Positions 25,710 to 34,414 are shown, counted from the first letter of the stretch. The stretch: 64,000 bases of DNA from an uncultured Acidobacteriia bacterium (GCA_903909435.1 CAIVVT010000050.1:112440-176439), one strand, 5' to 3'. Program-made: numbers and translations. The notes: generated from the sequence alone by a model not told the origin.

Positions 25710-26666
25710 ATGCGACTGCATAGCGGGAATCCTCTTTCGGCTGGAAGAGTTTTCGTCACGTTGGCCGCAGGCCTGGCTGCCCTTTCTCCTGCAATTGGGC
25801 AGAAGCGCCTTTCGCCGGATGTTCCGGCCTTTCGCGCCGACTCTGCGCTGGTGCTTGTGCCGGTGACCGTGGTGGACCACCGCGGAGCTGCGGTCAACGG
25901 TTTGGCGCGCGATGCGTTCACACTGACTGAGAACGGCGTACAGCAACAAATCCGCTCCTTCAACGAGCAGGACGTGCCAGTCTCGATCGGGATCGTGCTC
26001 GACGTCAGCGGCAGTATGAGAAAGGTATTGGGCACGGCTAAGGAGTCGCTGCGCGCGGTGATGCGCGACGCCGATCCTGCCGACGAGGTGTTCCTCAACT
26101 CCGTTTCCACACGACCCCGCACACACTCAGGCTTCACCCGGGATTTCGATGAGATTCTGCGCCGTGTCTCACAGGAAGACGCCCAAGGAAACACGGCGCT
26201 GATCGATACGATATACGCCAGTCTGAAGCGGCTACGCTCCGGCGTCCACGCCCGGAAAGCGCTGCTGATTATCTCTGATGGAATGGACAACCACAGCAGC
26301 CACTCGAAAGAAGAACTGATGCGGTGCGCGGTGGAAGCGGACGCACAGATCTATACCTTTGCGGTCGGCGCTTGGTCGCGAGCGGCGAAACCCATCGAGT
26401 TGACGGAGGAGAAGCAAGGGCTCTCGCTACTCGAAGAACTCGCGACCAAGAGCGGCGGGATGAACTTTGTGGTCCGGGATCGCCGGGACATCCCCGAGGC
26501 GGCCTTGAGCATTGGACAGGCGCTTCGAAACCAGTACGCCATCGGATACGTGCCTCACGACAAGAACGGCGACGGCAAGTGGCGCGGGATCAGGGTCAAG
26601 GTTTCGGGCTCCGGCCTGAGAGCCTACGCCCGAACGGGATACCGGATCGAACGAGACATCGACTAG
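25710..26666 (+). CDS. Secreted VWFA-related domain protein
   Basis: The 318-residue product starts after AAGGAG (25694-25699) with a signal peptide (cleavage near AIGQ-K). After the conserved lead-in LVLVPVTVVDHRGAAVNGL, the VWA domain has the metal-ion-dependent adhesion site DVSGSM, a Thr in QGNTALIDTIY and D in IISDGMDN. Acidobacteriota encode many such proteins; they bind proteins or cell surfaces. The C-terminal YAIGYVPHDKNGDGKWR-G strand is typical of this subfamily. No secretion partner is adjacent. Confidence 0.85.
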   Translation: MRLHSGNPLSAGRVFVTLAAGLAALSPAIGQKRLSPDVPAFRADSALVLVPVTVVDHRGAAVNGLARDAFTLTENGVQQQIRSFNEQDVPVSIGIVLDVSGSMRKVLGTAKESLRAVMRDADPADEVFLNSVSTRPRTHSGFTRDFDEILRRVSQEDAQGNTALIDTIYASLKRLRSGVHARKALLIISDGMDNHSSHSKEELMRCAVEADAQIYTFAVGAWSRAAKPIELTEEKQGLSLLEELATKSGGMNFVVRDRRDIPEAALSIGQALRNQYAIGYVPHDKNGDGKWRGIRVKVSGSGLRAYARTGYRIERDID

Positions 26667-26699
26667 CCTCAGAAGGAAGCCGTCTGCAGAACTCGGACT

Positions 26700-27344
26700 T
26701 CAAGACCCTGGTGGGAATGCTCCCGCGGAGAGCTTGCGTGCGTGGTCCCGAACGTCGATAGGCCAGCCTTCCACGTGCGAATCGAAACGCGCCTGATCCC
26801 CCGCGAACAGGCTGCGGAGCGCTTCTTCGAAACCCGGCTCGTTGCCCGCCATGGCCGACATGAACCGGTAGGCGACTTCCTGGGCGCTTCTCACGCGATC
26901 CTTCAATGCATTGACGCGCCTAGCCTCCTCCACCAGCTTCCGCATGGCCACCGAAGCACCTCCCGGCTGACGGTTCAGCCACTCCCAATGCCTGGGTAAG
27001 AGCGTCACTTCCCGGGCCACGACGCCCAACCTGGGACGCCCTGGTTTGCGGGGCACTTCCACCGCTCCAGCAGCGGGTGCGCCTGGCGGTATGACGGCTG
27101 GTTGGGCCGCGGTAACGCGTTGTGCGACGTCTTCGGGAGAGCCCCGGAAATCGACCTCGATCAACTTGCCGGTCTCGTCTTCGAAGATCAGCAGCGGAGC
27201 GTGCTGGCCCCGATCGAGCGACTGCTTCACTTTCAGCGCGACGACAGGGAGTGTGCCCGACGCGATGCGGCGTGTGCCCTCGAAGGCGGTGCAAGTTGGT
27301 AGCAGGCTTTCGTTTGGGGATTGATGCTCAGATGATGTAGGCAT
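26700..27344 (-). CDS. DUF2239 family protein
   Basis: The 214-residue protein shows the family features: TCTAFEGTRRIASG at the N-terminus, VAREVTLLPRHWEWLNRQPGGASVAMRKLVEEAR in the centre (given here across two helices, residues about 105-140) and AYRFMSAMAGNEPGFEEALRSLF near the C-terminus. Function is unknown; the family is soluble and widespread in proteobacteria and acidobacteria. A -10 TACAAT lies at 27370-27365 on the minus strand, leaving a leader of only about 15 bases and no Shine-Dalgarno, so the message may be nearly leaderless. Confidence 0.8.
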   Translation of the reverse strand: MPTSSEHQSPNESLLPTCTAFEGTRRIASGTLPVVALKVKQSLDRGQHAPLLIFEDETGKLIEVDFRGSPEDVAQRVTAAQPAVIPPGAPAAGAVEVPRKPGRPRLGVVAREVTLLPRHWEWLNRQPGGASVAMRKLVEEARRVNALKDRVRSAQEVAYRFMSAMAGNEPGFEEALRSLFAGDQARFDSHVEGWPIDVRDHARKLSAGAFPPGS

Positions 27345-27428
27345 TGTAAAATCCGGATAAATTTATTGTACCAGGATAAAATAGGCTGTGGGTATGGTTC
27401 CGGAGCGACGTCGTCGCGGCACTTTGTC

Positions 27429-27458
27429 CGCGGCGCAGACTCCTGCGTCTGCGCCGCG
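27429..27458. repeat. Palindromic repeat (12-bp stem, TCCTGC loop)
   Basis: A perfect 12-bp stem (27429-27440 with 27447-27458; CGGCGCAGAC paired to GTCTGCGCCG in its core) around a TCCTGC loop. It resembles hairpins at 30532 and 55832, which also centre on CCTG or its complement, suggesting a dispersed palindromic repeat family. It lies between two minus-strand genes and has no T-run, so it is not an obvious terminator. Confidence 0.55.
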
Positions 27459-27538
27459 AGCGATCCAGCGAACCCGGCGAGCGCCGGTTTCAATTGCTGT
27501 CAGTTGGCATTGCCTGGAAGCCTGCTGGCTGGCATGGA

Positions 27539-28390
27539 TCAGACCTGCAGGCTGCGTAGGTAGGGTACGCTGGCCTTCATCAACTCGAGGTCCATCTCCA
27601 CGAAGTAGTTCTGAACTCCACCGGTCTTCGCGGCGGTGAAGATTTTCTTCCAATCGAGGCTATCCTGTCCCACAGCGGCGATCTTCCTGGTCTGAGTGGA
27701 CCAGCCCTGCACGTGCATGGAGATGAAGCGGCCCGGGTATTTAGTGAAGTACTCGACAGCATCGAGGCCATGCTGGATTTCAGAAACCTGGAACTGGAAC
27801 TTGATCAAGCGGGGATCCAGCAGCTCAAACAGGATGTCGTAAGTGCGCTTGCCGTTCACGTTCGAAATCTCAAAACCCTCATCGTGCAAGCCCTGCGTGA
27901 TGTTGGCCTTAGCCGCCTGTTCGCCCATTTTGTTGTATTCGTCGGCCGCCCGCTTCACGTCGTCCATGGTCGGTTTGCGCGGTCCGTCCAAGGTGGGCAC
28001 CAGCATTTGGGTCAGGCCAACTTCGTGGGCCCAAGCGATTCTACCTGCGAGATTTTCGCGCAGTTCTTTCATGCCGAAATGCGAACTCTCACACTTGACG
28101 CCGTTGTCAGCGAGAATTCTGCGGAGTTCAGCCCCTGTGTACTTGGCCAGGCCGCCGAAGCCGTAGCCGGCGTAGCCGACCGGCGAGCACAATTCAATGG
28201 TCTGGAACCCGGCGGACGCGAGTTGCTTGATCGTTCCTGGAAAATCCTGGGCGATCAGCTTCTGAACGGGCCAGGTCTGGCATCCAATGGGCAGTCCCAA
28301 AGGATTCGCCTTGAGTCCGAGCGCGGACCCTGACAGCAGCACAACCGCAGTTGAGTCCCGGATGAAGTCTCGTCTTGAAAGTTCGGGCAT
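27539..28390 (-). CDS. Tat-exported sugar phosphate isomerase/epimerase-like protein
   Basis: The 283-residue product has a twin-arginine signal (SRRDFIRDSTAVVLLSG) and an AP-endonuclease-2/xylose-isomerase-like TIM barrel: IGCQTWPVQ, FQTIELCSPVGY, CESSHFGM, LHDEGFEI, KFQFQVSEI, FISMHVQGW and a terminal FVEMDLEL with the expected acidic residue. Exported members of this family are common in Acidobacteriota and Planctomycetota; their substrates are mostly unknown. ATG 28390 is chosen because it precedes the Tat signal directly. Confidence 0.8.
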   Translation of the reverse strand: MPELSRRDFIRDSTAVVLLSGSALGLKANPLGLPIGCQTWPVQKLIAQDFPGTIKQLASAGFQTIELCSPVGYAGYGFGGLAKYTGAELRRILADNGVKCESSHFGMKELRENLAGRIAWAHEVGLTQMLVPTLDGPRKPTMDDVKRAADEYNKMGEQAAKANITQGLHDEGFEISNVNGKRTYDILFELLDPRLIKFQFQVSEIQHGLDAVEYFTKYPGRFISMHVQGWSTQTRKIAAVGQDSLDWKKIFTAAKTGGVQNYFVEMDLELMKASVPYLRSLQV

Positions 28391-28768
28391 TCGACGCTCC
28401 TTGGAAACAAGTCGTGGCGTTTCCATGCGGCATTATCTCAGAATTCACGGTCGATGCCGTATGAAACCGGTCGGCGCAATTGGAATCGATCGAATCGCGC
28501 GTCGCCCACGGCGGGCACGTGCAGCAAGACTGCCGCGGCTAGCCGGACTGACGGTCAAACAGGAAGCGGTGGTGCGAATCAGCAGATGTGGTGTTTTTCA
28601 ACCACCCCGCGAATCGGGGGGGACGGGCAAACTGCCATTAATCAATCTGTTGGACTTTGGCCCGGCAAGTGCACGTCATCCATGGTGCGAACGGACAACA
28701 TACACCATCGAAGCCTTGGGCTGATGGCGCATGTCCCAACGGATCGATCGCAGACGGAGGTAGGGAAG
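28391..28768. other. Divergent intergenic region, no gene seen
   Basis: About 380 bases separate the divergent Tat-isomerase and DUF3300 genes. I see a small CCCCG/CGGGG hairpin near 28605-28619 and the GGAGG ribosome binding site of the downstream gene at 28756-28760, but no promoter good enough to call and no protein-like frame. Confidence 0.4.
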
Positions 28769-30514
28769 ATGTTGAAGACGGAAGCGCGAATAGTTCTGAG
28801 GAAGGCGCTGAGCTTGACTTGCGCCATGCTCGTGCTGCAAACCGGCGGCCTCGTGGTCGCGCAAGAACTTCCGGCACCGCTCCCACCGGCACCGTCGGAC
28901 CAGATCGGGCCGCGCGAGCAAGCGCTATCCCAGGAGCAGTTGTCGAATCTCGTGGCACCTATCGCCTTGTACCCCGATTCGCTGCTTAGCCAGATCCTGG
29001 TTGCCTCAACCTACCCTCTGGAGGTAGTCGAGGCCGGACAGTGGCTGCAACAGAATGGCAACCTCCGGGGCGCGCAACTCGTGGAAGCCGCGAAGGAGCA
29101 GAATTGGGATGCGAGCGTTCAGGCGCTGGTAGTGTTCCCGTCCGTGCTTAGGCAATTGAGCTCGAACGTTCGCTGGACCACCGATCTCGGAAACGCGTTC
29201 CTGGCACAGCAGGGCGACATGATGAATGCCGTTCAGAGCCTGCGCGCTCAGGCCAGGGAGGCGGGAAGATTGAATTCGACTCCGCAAGAGACGGTTGCAA
29301 CTCAGACTCAAGACGGGCGGTCAGTGATTGTGATTCAGCCCGCGGACCCGCAGGTAGTGTACGTGCCGACCTACAATCCCGAGTACATCTGGGGGCCGCC
29401 AGTGTACGGCTATTACCCGCCGCTGTACTATCCGCCGATTGCTTACGGTTGCGGATTCGGATTCGGCATCTTCATCGGAGGGTTCTTTGGCGGCTTGGGC
29501 TGGGGCGGTTGGGGCTGGGGACCAAGTTGGTTTGGCCACTCAGTCTACGTCAACAACTACTTTTTCAGTCACTACGGTTATCGCCACGGTGGCTACGGGG
29601 GCGGGTACGGCGGATTCCGCGGCGGCCGTTCCTTCGAAGGCCGTGCCGGCTGGTCCCATGATCCAGGTCACCGGATGGGCGTTCCCTACTCCAATAGCGC
29701 TGTGTCCGGTCGCTATTACGGGGGATCCGGGAGCCGTTCGGGGTTTGGTGGACGGACCGGCGGGCAGGGTTATGCCGGCTCACGGCAAGCGCCGGTCGGC
29801 GGGATGGGCTCCGGCGGCAGCCTGGTGGGAACTCGCGGTGGAAATCGCGGCAACGCGGGCGTCGGCGCTGGGTCACCGAGAGCGTATTCGCAGCAGGGTA
29901 GCACTCAGCCTCAACCAGGCACCGCCACACGGGGCACCTTCAATGGCGGCGCGTCGCAGCGCGGCTCAGCACAAAAGTCCAATAGCGCGCAGGGTTGGCA
30001 GCGTTTCGGTGGAACTGGGCAGGGGACGAATCAGGCGGCAAACTCTACCGGTCGCACCGGTTGGAGCACCGTGTCAAACACGCGCTCAAGCAGCTCATCT
30101 TATGGCACCAACAGCGGGTATCGGTCGAGTCCAGGCTTCTCCGGCGGCTCGAATAGCTATGGTGGACGCGGCGCAACCTCCACATATGGCTCTGGCGCCC
30201 CGGCCTACAGCACCAATGGCGGGTACCGGTCGAATCCCGGCTATTCAGGCGGTTACGCAGGCCGGTCCGCGGCACCCAGTTACCGCACCAGCAGACCAGC
30301 CTACGGCGCAGGCGGCGGATATCGCCCAAGCCCTTCATACTCTAGTGGTTACGGTGGAGGCCGGGCAAGCTCCAGCGATCACCCTGGCACTTCGTCTTCC
30401 GGCGGTGGCGGTGGGTATCGCGGCGGAGGCGGAGGGTCAGTCTCTCATTCCGGCGGCGGTGGGGGCGGCGGATCTTCTCATACGAGCGGGGGCGCAGGCG
30501 CTCACCGCCGGTGA
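28769..30514 (+). CDS. DUF3300 protein with Gly/Ser/Tyr-rich C-terminal half
   Basis: The 581-residue exported protein has a signal peptide (ending VVAQ-E) and the DUF3300 domain at residues about 50-230: LVAPIALYPDSLLSQILVASTYP (two adjacent segments), VVEAGQWL, NWDASVQALVVFP, VIQPADPQVVYVPTYNP. A short Gly/Trp-rich hydrophobic segment (about 230-265) is followed by some 310 residues of low-complexity G/S/Y/R sequence with repeated G-Y-R-S-x-P-G-Y/F-S-G-G units. Function unknown; the tail suggests an envelope or extracellular structural role. GGAGG sits 8 bases before the ATG. Confidence 0.8.
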   Translation: MLKTEARIVLRKALSLTCAMLVLQTGGLVVAQELPAPLPPAPSDQIGPREQALSQEQLSNLVAPIALYPDSLLSQILVASTYPLEVVEAGQWLQQNGNLRGAQLVEAAKEQNWDASVQALVVFPSVLRQLSSNVRWTTDLGNAFLAQQGDMMNAVQSLRAQAREAGRLNSTPQETVATQTQDGRSVIVIQPADPQVVYVPTYNPEYIWGPPVYGYYPPLYYPPIAYGCGFGFGIFIGGFFGGLGWGGWGWGPSWFGHSVYVNNYFFSHYGYRHGGYGGGYGGFRGGRSFEGRAGWSHDPGHRMGVPYSNSAVSGRYYGGSGSRSGFGGRTGGQGYAGSRQAPVGGMGSGGSLVGTRGGNRGNAGVGAGSPRAYSQQGSTQPQPGTATRGTFNGGASQRGSAQKSNSAQGWQRFGGTGQGTNQAANSTGRTGWSTVSNTRSSSSSYGTNSGYRSSPGFSGGSNSYGGRGATSTYGSGAPAYSTNGGYRSNPGYSGGYAGRSAAPSYRTSRPAYGAGGGYRPSPSYSSGYGGGRASSSDHPGTSSSGGGGGYRGGGGGSVSHSGGGGGGGSSHTSGGAGAHRR

Positions 30515-30531
30515 CAAACGGTGAGTCAGGC

Positions 30532-30555
30532 AGCGGGACGCGCAGGCGTCCCGCT
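30532..30555 (+). terminator. Hairpin after the DUF3300 gene, probable terminator
   Basis: A perfect 10-bp stem AGCGGGACGC (30532-30541) with GCGTCCCGCT (30546-30555), loop GCAG, then CTTTGG. It lies 17 bases after the stop codon. The T-run is poor, and the hairpin also resembles the dispersed palindromes at 27429 and 55832. Confidence 0.5.
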
Positions 30556-30744
30556 CTTTGGTGTATGGCACATGCTTGCCCGGTTCTTCGCACAGAGTCG
30601 TTGTGTTGGGGGAGGGGCTGGCCGTGTCCTTTGGACCAACCATCAACCTGGTTTTTCCCCAACTGGCGCGGTGTGCGACTCAAAGCTCGGGGGCAGAAGT
30701 TGCCACTGAAACTAATCCGAGAATCGGTAGAAATGGTATACTAC

Positions 30745-30986
30745 CCCTCTAGGTAAGGTGTAGCTGAACGCGAAGCTGGGTTTGCGGCGGCTAGGACCAG
30801 TTGGTACCTTAGATTGTTGTTCGGTGGCCTGCAAAGTGAGAGCCTTTCGGCGCACTTCCCCGGCCCAACGGCATCCGCCGCCTGAGGATCGATCCATCTG
30901 CTTAGGAGGAGGGATGGAGGCTAAGACTCAGTTGAGGTTACGCTCCTTGTGGCAACGACTCCACCCGAAGTGTGGGTGGAGTTTTG
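30745..30986 (+). ncRNA. Candidate structured small RNA with its own promoter and terminator (6S-like?)
   Basis: A -10 TATACT (30737-30742) precedes about 240 bases with no protein-like frame, ending in a strong intrinsic terminator: ACTCCACCC (30958-30966) with GGGTGGAGT (30974-30982), then TTTTG. Nested pairing is visible inside: GGCGGC near 30786 with GCCGCC near 30876, and an apical arm with AAGTG/CACTT and GCC-TTTC-GGC. A long arm with an internal bubble recalls 6S RNA, but the -35 is weak and I cannot match a consensus, so the identity is open. tmRNA, RNase P and SRP hallmarks are absent. Confidence 0.45.
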
Positions 30987-31089
30987 TCGTGCTTACGCAG
31001 GAATCCAGTAGTCAACCTCGACGATTCGCTGAAGTGAAGCGCCGCCAAGTTTCATGGATAGGCCTTGCCAGCCTTCGGACTGAACGATT

Positions 31090-32283
31090 ATGAAACGTAT
31101 GCCGGCAAGATCAGCCTGGCCGTCCTGGGATTCAAATCGAAACAATCCCGGGGCGTCACCATCTGCTGCGGACAAGAACGGCGAAGCCGAAACTCCTCAG
31201 GTGGAGGCTGAGATTGTGCGCCCTGCCGGTCGCGACGAAGTACTCGATGATTTGCTCGGCCAATCGGAAGCTGGCTTTGAAGCGGCTGCGACGCAAGAAC
31301 GTCGTATCCTGAACCTGCTTGAGGGTGAACTATCGGCGTTGATTTTCCCCCAGGAGAGTGACGAATCCGGCAAGGGTTCTTCAAAGCCGCAGCAAGCCGA
31401 AGTTCCTGCCGCAACTCCAGCGCCGCAGGCGTCACCTCAAGTTACCGTAGTACCCGTACCAACGAAGCCAGTACAGACCGTCTCCCCCCTCAGCAATGGT
31501 CACACAAATGGGGTGCATCGGACCCCTAAAGCGTGTTCCTGCCCAGTCTGCGGGTTCGACAAACTCAAGGAAATCGTGTGGGCCGGCGAACATCTGGAAA
31601 AGTCGGAAACGCGTTGGTCAGTCTGCAAGTCGTGCGGCCTTACGTTCATCTACGGGTCAAAAGTGGATATTGCGCAGCAGCAGCGTACCGCCATGATGCA
31701 GAAAGCAATTCTCCGAAATGTGGTTCGCCCCCTGGCTGCACGGCTATCGACAAACTCCCTTTCGGCTGTCATCGGTGCCGAGCCCGACCTTGCGCTAAGC
31801 AAGAAGTGGTTCTCCAAGCGAAATGTGGTGTGGGTTCCCAACTCGAACGACTTGCCGCGCGAACAATACGACTTAGTCGTTCTGCCCTTGACGCTGGAGT
31901 GCGAGGAGCAACCAGTCAGAGCACTGACGCGCATCCGCTCGTTCCTGACGCCTTCCGGATCAGTCTGTATTGCCGTCTTCGATTCAAAGCCCTGGAGAAG
32001 GATTATCCTGGGACACAAGTGGACTGGCTTTTCGATGCCCAATCAGCGCACTACATTCGATCTCAAATGCCTGGATCGGATGCTTCGGATGGCAGATCTG
32101 CGCGCCATTCCGGACAGCGGACTGCCTAGTCTGACCGGGGTTGAACCGGATACGGAGCTACCTGAGCGCGCCACCACTCTCCAAGCCCGGCGCGTATCCA
32201 CCGCAGAGTGGGTTTTCTCCCCCTGGTTTGCGTGGCAGCGATTGTCCCGTTCGATTGCACTAGTCCATGCTAGACCGGTGTAG
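31090..32283 (+). CDS. Zinc-ribbon protein with degenerate methyltransferase-like domain
   Basis: The 397-residue protein has a disordered N-terminal half rich in A/P/Q/E (residues 1-140), a four-cysteine zinc ribbon (C-P-V-C-G near 150 and C-K-S-C-G near 182) and a C-terminal domain with a methyltransferase-like order (YDLVVLPLTLE near 260, FLTPSGSVCIAVFDSKPW near 295). The usual glycine-rich SAM loop is not evident. Similar zinc-ribbon/methyltransferase proteins occur in cell-surface glycan loci, but I do not assign a function. It is followed after 70 bp by the actin-fold gene and may be coexpressed with it. Confidence 0.6.
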   Translation: MKRMPARSAWPSWDSNRNNPGASPSAADKNGEAETPQVEAEIVRPAGRDEVLDDLLGQSEAGFEAAATQERRILNLLEGELSALIFPQESDESGKGSSKPQQAEVPAATPAPQASPQVTVVPVPTKPVQTVSPLSNGHTNGVHRTPKACSCPVCGFDKLKEIVWAGEHLEKSETRWSVCKSCGLTFIYGSKVDIAQQQRTAMMQKAILRNVVRPLAARLSTNSLSAVIGAEPDLALSKKWFSKRNVVWVPNSNDLPREQYDLVVLPLTLECEEQPVRALTRIRSFLTPSGSVCIAVFDSKPWRRIILGHKWTGFSMPNQRTTFDLKCLDRMLRMADLRAIPDSGLPSLTGVEPDTELPERATTLQARRVSTAEWVFSPWFAWQRLSRSIALVHARPV

Positions 32284-32353
32284 GCTCGGGTTAACATGGT
32301 AATCACGCAGGTTCATTTGCCAGCATTTAGAATCCGAAAGAAGGAAACCGTTC

Positions 32354-33376
32354 ATGCCAGATAGTAGCCCAGCCCAATTCGTTGGAGTGGACGTCGGTAC
32401 CAGCCGGATCGTCGTTCAGCGGTCGCTGCTCGATCAACCACCGACCCAGCATACGGAACTCAACGCCTACATCGAATTGCCCAATACGCCGGCTGTACTG
32501 ACCAGCCTCCGGAGCAGAAAAGTTCCGTGCCGAACCGAAGATGGCCGGGTACTTGCATTTGGCAAGTGGAGTACCACCTTCGCGGAGCTTTTCCATTCCG
32601 AAGTGTGCCGGCCCATGAGCGAAGGCTGCGTGAATGGCAGGGACGAACGATCGACGTACATGCTTGAGGCACTGCTGACTGATCTCCTCGGCAAGCAAGT
32701 TTCGCCCGGATCCCCACTCGTATTCAGCGTCCCCAGTCAGGGGGTTGACGGTTCCCGTCCGGGGCGCGCGGACTTGGCGTTTCATCAGACTTTCCTGCAG
32801 CAGTTGTTCACCCGACTGGGCTACCGGGCCGTCCCCCTGCATGAAGGGGAAGCCGTGGTTTATTCCGAGCTCGCCGAAGAGAATTACACAGGCATCGGCA
32901 TCAGCTTCGGAGCCGGACTCTGCAATATCTCTTTCACCTACCTCTCCGTGCCAATCATCGATTTCCACCTGGCCCGTGGTGGGGATTGGATCGATGCGAG
33001 CGCGGCGGCAATCGTCAATGAGAAAACGACGCGCGTTCGCGTGATTAAGGAGCGGGGCTTCTCCCTGCGGCAAGACGGCGGCACCTTCGTAAACCAATCG
33101 CTGAACTTGTTCTATCGCCAACTGATTGAGGAAGTCGTACAAGAGATGTGTACGGTCTTCAGTAATCATGACGAACTGCCCGTGCTGGAGGAACCGGTGC
33201 CAGTGGTCCTGGCGGGTGGAACCGCCATGCCCGCGGGCTTTGCCGAGCAATTCTCCCAGGCATTAATGGCGTCGAGTTTCCCGCTCAAGATCTCGGGTTA
33301 CCGTCTCGCGAGCGATCCGCTGAATGCCGTTGCCGACGGCTGCTACAGGTACGCGAAAGCGAACTTCTCCGCATAG
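32354..33376 (+). CDS. Actin/Hsp70-fold ATPase of unknown role
   Basis: The 340-residue protein shows the three actin-superfamily nucleotide motifs: phosphate-1 FVGVDVGTSRIVV near residue 10, phosphate-2 GIGISFGAGLCNISF near 180, and adenosine motif VPVVLAGGTAMPAGF near 285. Length fits MreB, MamK or ParM-like proteins rather than DnaK (about 640). The central part (GKWSTTFAELFHSEVCRPM) does not match MreB or FtsA that I know. It could form filaments or be a regulatory ATPase. AAGAAGGAAA precedes the ATG, and a strong terminator follows, so it probably ends a two-gene unit with the zinc-ribbon protein. Confidence 0.65.
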   Translation: MPDSSPAQFVGVDVGTSRIVVQRSLLDQPPTQHTELNAYIELPNTPAVLTSLRSRKVPCRTEDGRVLAFGKWSTTFAELFHSEVCRPMSEGCVNGRDERSTYMLEALLTDLLGKQVSPGSPLVFSVPSQGVDGSRPGRADLAFHQTFLQQLFTRLGYRAVPLHEGEAVVYSELAEENYTGIGISFGAGLCNISFTYLSVPIIDFHLARGGDWIDASAAAIVNEKTTRVRVIKERGFSLRQDGGTFVNQSLNLFYRQLIEEVVQEMCTVFSNHDELPVLEEPVPVVLAGGTAMPAGFAEQFSQALMASSFPLKISGYRLASDPLNAVADGCYRYAKANFSA

Positions 33377-33407
33377 TTAGGCGCTGGATTCGGAGTCGCA
33401 ATTCATG

Positions 33408-33444
33408 CAAGCGCGGGGCGGTCACCTATGCCGTCCCGCGCTTG
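33408..33444 (+). terminator. Terminator hairpin after the actin-fold gene
   Basis: A 14-bp stem, CAAGCGCGGGGCGG (33408-33421) with CCGTCCCGCGCTTG (33431-33444), one G-T wobble, loop TCACCTATG, followed by ATGTTTG. It lies 32 bases after the stop codon and is GC-rich as expected. Confidence 0.65.
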
Positions 33445-33776
33445 ATGTTTGCACCGTGACCCATCATTGAGTTGCGGGAGCAGGTGGATTTTCCACATCA
33501 AACTCAATCGATAAGGTCACACCTTTGAGTTTGCTGCATCCGCAAACTCAGTCCCGGCTAAAACGCGGAGTCTTCAGGTAATGTGGCAGCGGATTCGGAC
33601 TGCTGGCTAACAATCCGAAGAGGGCAATCGCTCAGGTGCGTGGCAGATCGGGGAGCTACTTGGACAGCAGGATGATGGCTATGGATGGACGTGTAGCAGG
33701 TCCGGACGTCGCGGGCACCACCCCTGGATGTTCAGAGTAACCCAGGAGTGGGCCGCTGAGGTGAACGGTGCACAAG
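33445..33776. other. Non-coding stretch with mutually exclusive hairpins
   Basis: No gene is seen. Three short elements can pair in two ways: CAAACTCAA (33499-33507) with TTGAGTTTG (33525-33533), or TGAGTTTGC (33526-33534) with GCAAACTCA (33542-33550). Both stems have 9 perfect pairs and share the middle strand, the layout of an attenuator or RNA switch. What it would control is unclear, as the next gene downstream is on the other strand. Confidence 0.35.
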
Positions 33777-33801
33777 CCTTGACTGGCATTGCCAGTCAAG
33801 G
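33777..33801. terminator. Bidirectional hairpin at the 3' end of the PEP-CTERM gene
   Basis: A nearly perfect palindrome, CCTTGACTGGCA-T-TGCCAGTCAAGG, 12-bp arms around one T. It lies 17 bases beyond the minus-strand stop at 33818 and likely ends that transcript. Confidence 0.55.
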
Positions 33802-33817
33802 ACTCGTCAAATCGAAT

Positions 33818-34414
33818 TCATGCTCGTCTGCGACGAAGTAGGCCTAACCCGACCAGGCCTACGGCAAGCAGCGCGAACGTGGCTGGCTCTGGAATTGATG
33901 CAAGGACCACGTTGGCGCCGAACCACCCAATGGTGCCGCCGCCAGTGGCAGAAGTGGGGAAGGCAAGAACCGCGGAGCTAACATAAGCGTCAGCGACGAA
34001 GTTAATGGCAGGGTTCACAGTGAAGCCGTTCGGGTTCCAGGTGTAGTTCTCCGAACCAGTTTCAGCGACAACATAGTAGGTCTGGCCTGCGGCCAAACTC
34101 AACGGAGTACCCAGGTCGTGAACGCGGAACCAGCTAATCAAAGGATCGGCATTGGTCACGGTCGTAGATGCCAACAGGGTCCCCGCACTGTCGTAGATTC
34201 CCACGTCGTGGGACCCTGTCAGTCCGTTCTTCTGGTCGTCGTAGAACGACAATCCTGTCACCTGAACAGCCTGGTTGGTAGTGAATTGGTAGCCTAAGCT
34301 CCACTCACCATTCGTACTATCGGTTGATGGAGAGGCAAAGTCCACTCCTAACACCCCTGCGGATGCGGTAAATGCAAGCATTAGCAAGCATGCCGCCAGA
34401 GTAAAGATTCTCAC
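33818..34414 (-). CDS. PEP-CTERM sorting-domain protein
   Basis: The 198-residue exported protein ends in the PEP-CTERM signature: IPEPATF, a hydrophobic segment ALLAVGLVGLGLL and RRRRA, which directs processing by exosortase. The N-terminus is a signal peptide (VRIFTLAACLLMLAFTAS). I chose the GTG at 34414-34412 because GGAGG lies seven bases before it; the open frame extends upstream to 34615 but through promoter sequence. The body has beta-rich repeats (LGYQFTTNQAVQVTGLSFYD) and resembles choice-of-anchor/discoidin-like domains. No exosortase gene is in the window. Confidence 0.8.
   Translation of the reverse strand: MRIFTLAACLLMLAFTASAGVLGVDFASPSTDSTNGEWSLGYQFTTNQAVQVTGLSFYDDQKNGLTGSHDVGIYDSAGTLLASTTVTNADPLISWFRVHDLGTPLSLAAGQTYYVVAETGSENYTWNPNGFTVNPAINFVADAYVSSAVLAFPTSATGGGTIGWFGANVVLASIPEPATFALLAVGLVGLGLLRRRRA

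Noticed and set aside
31128..31160. tRNA-like T-arm (GATTCAAATC)
   Set aside because: No acceptor, D or anticodon stems around it; it is coding sequence.
30993..31175. 60-residue minus-strand frame after the small RNA
   Set aside because: Overlaps the zinc-ribbon gene start and lacks a ribosome binding site; partly protein-like but unsupported.
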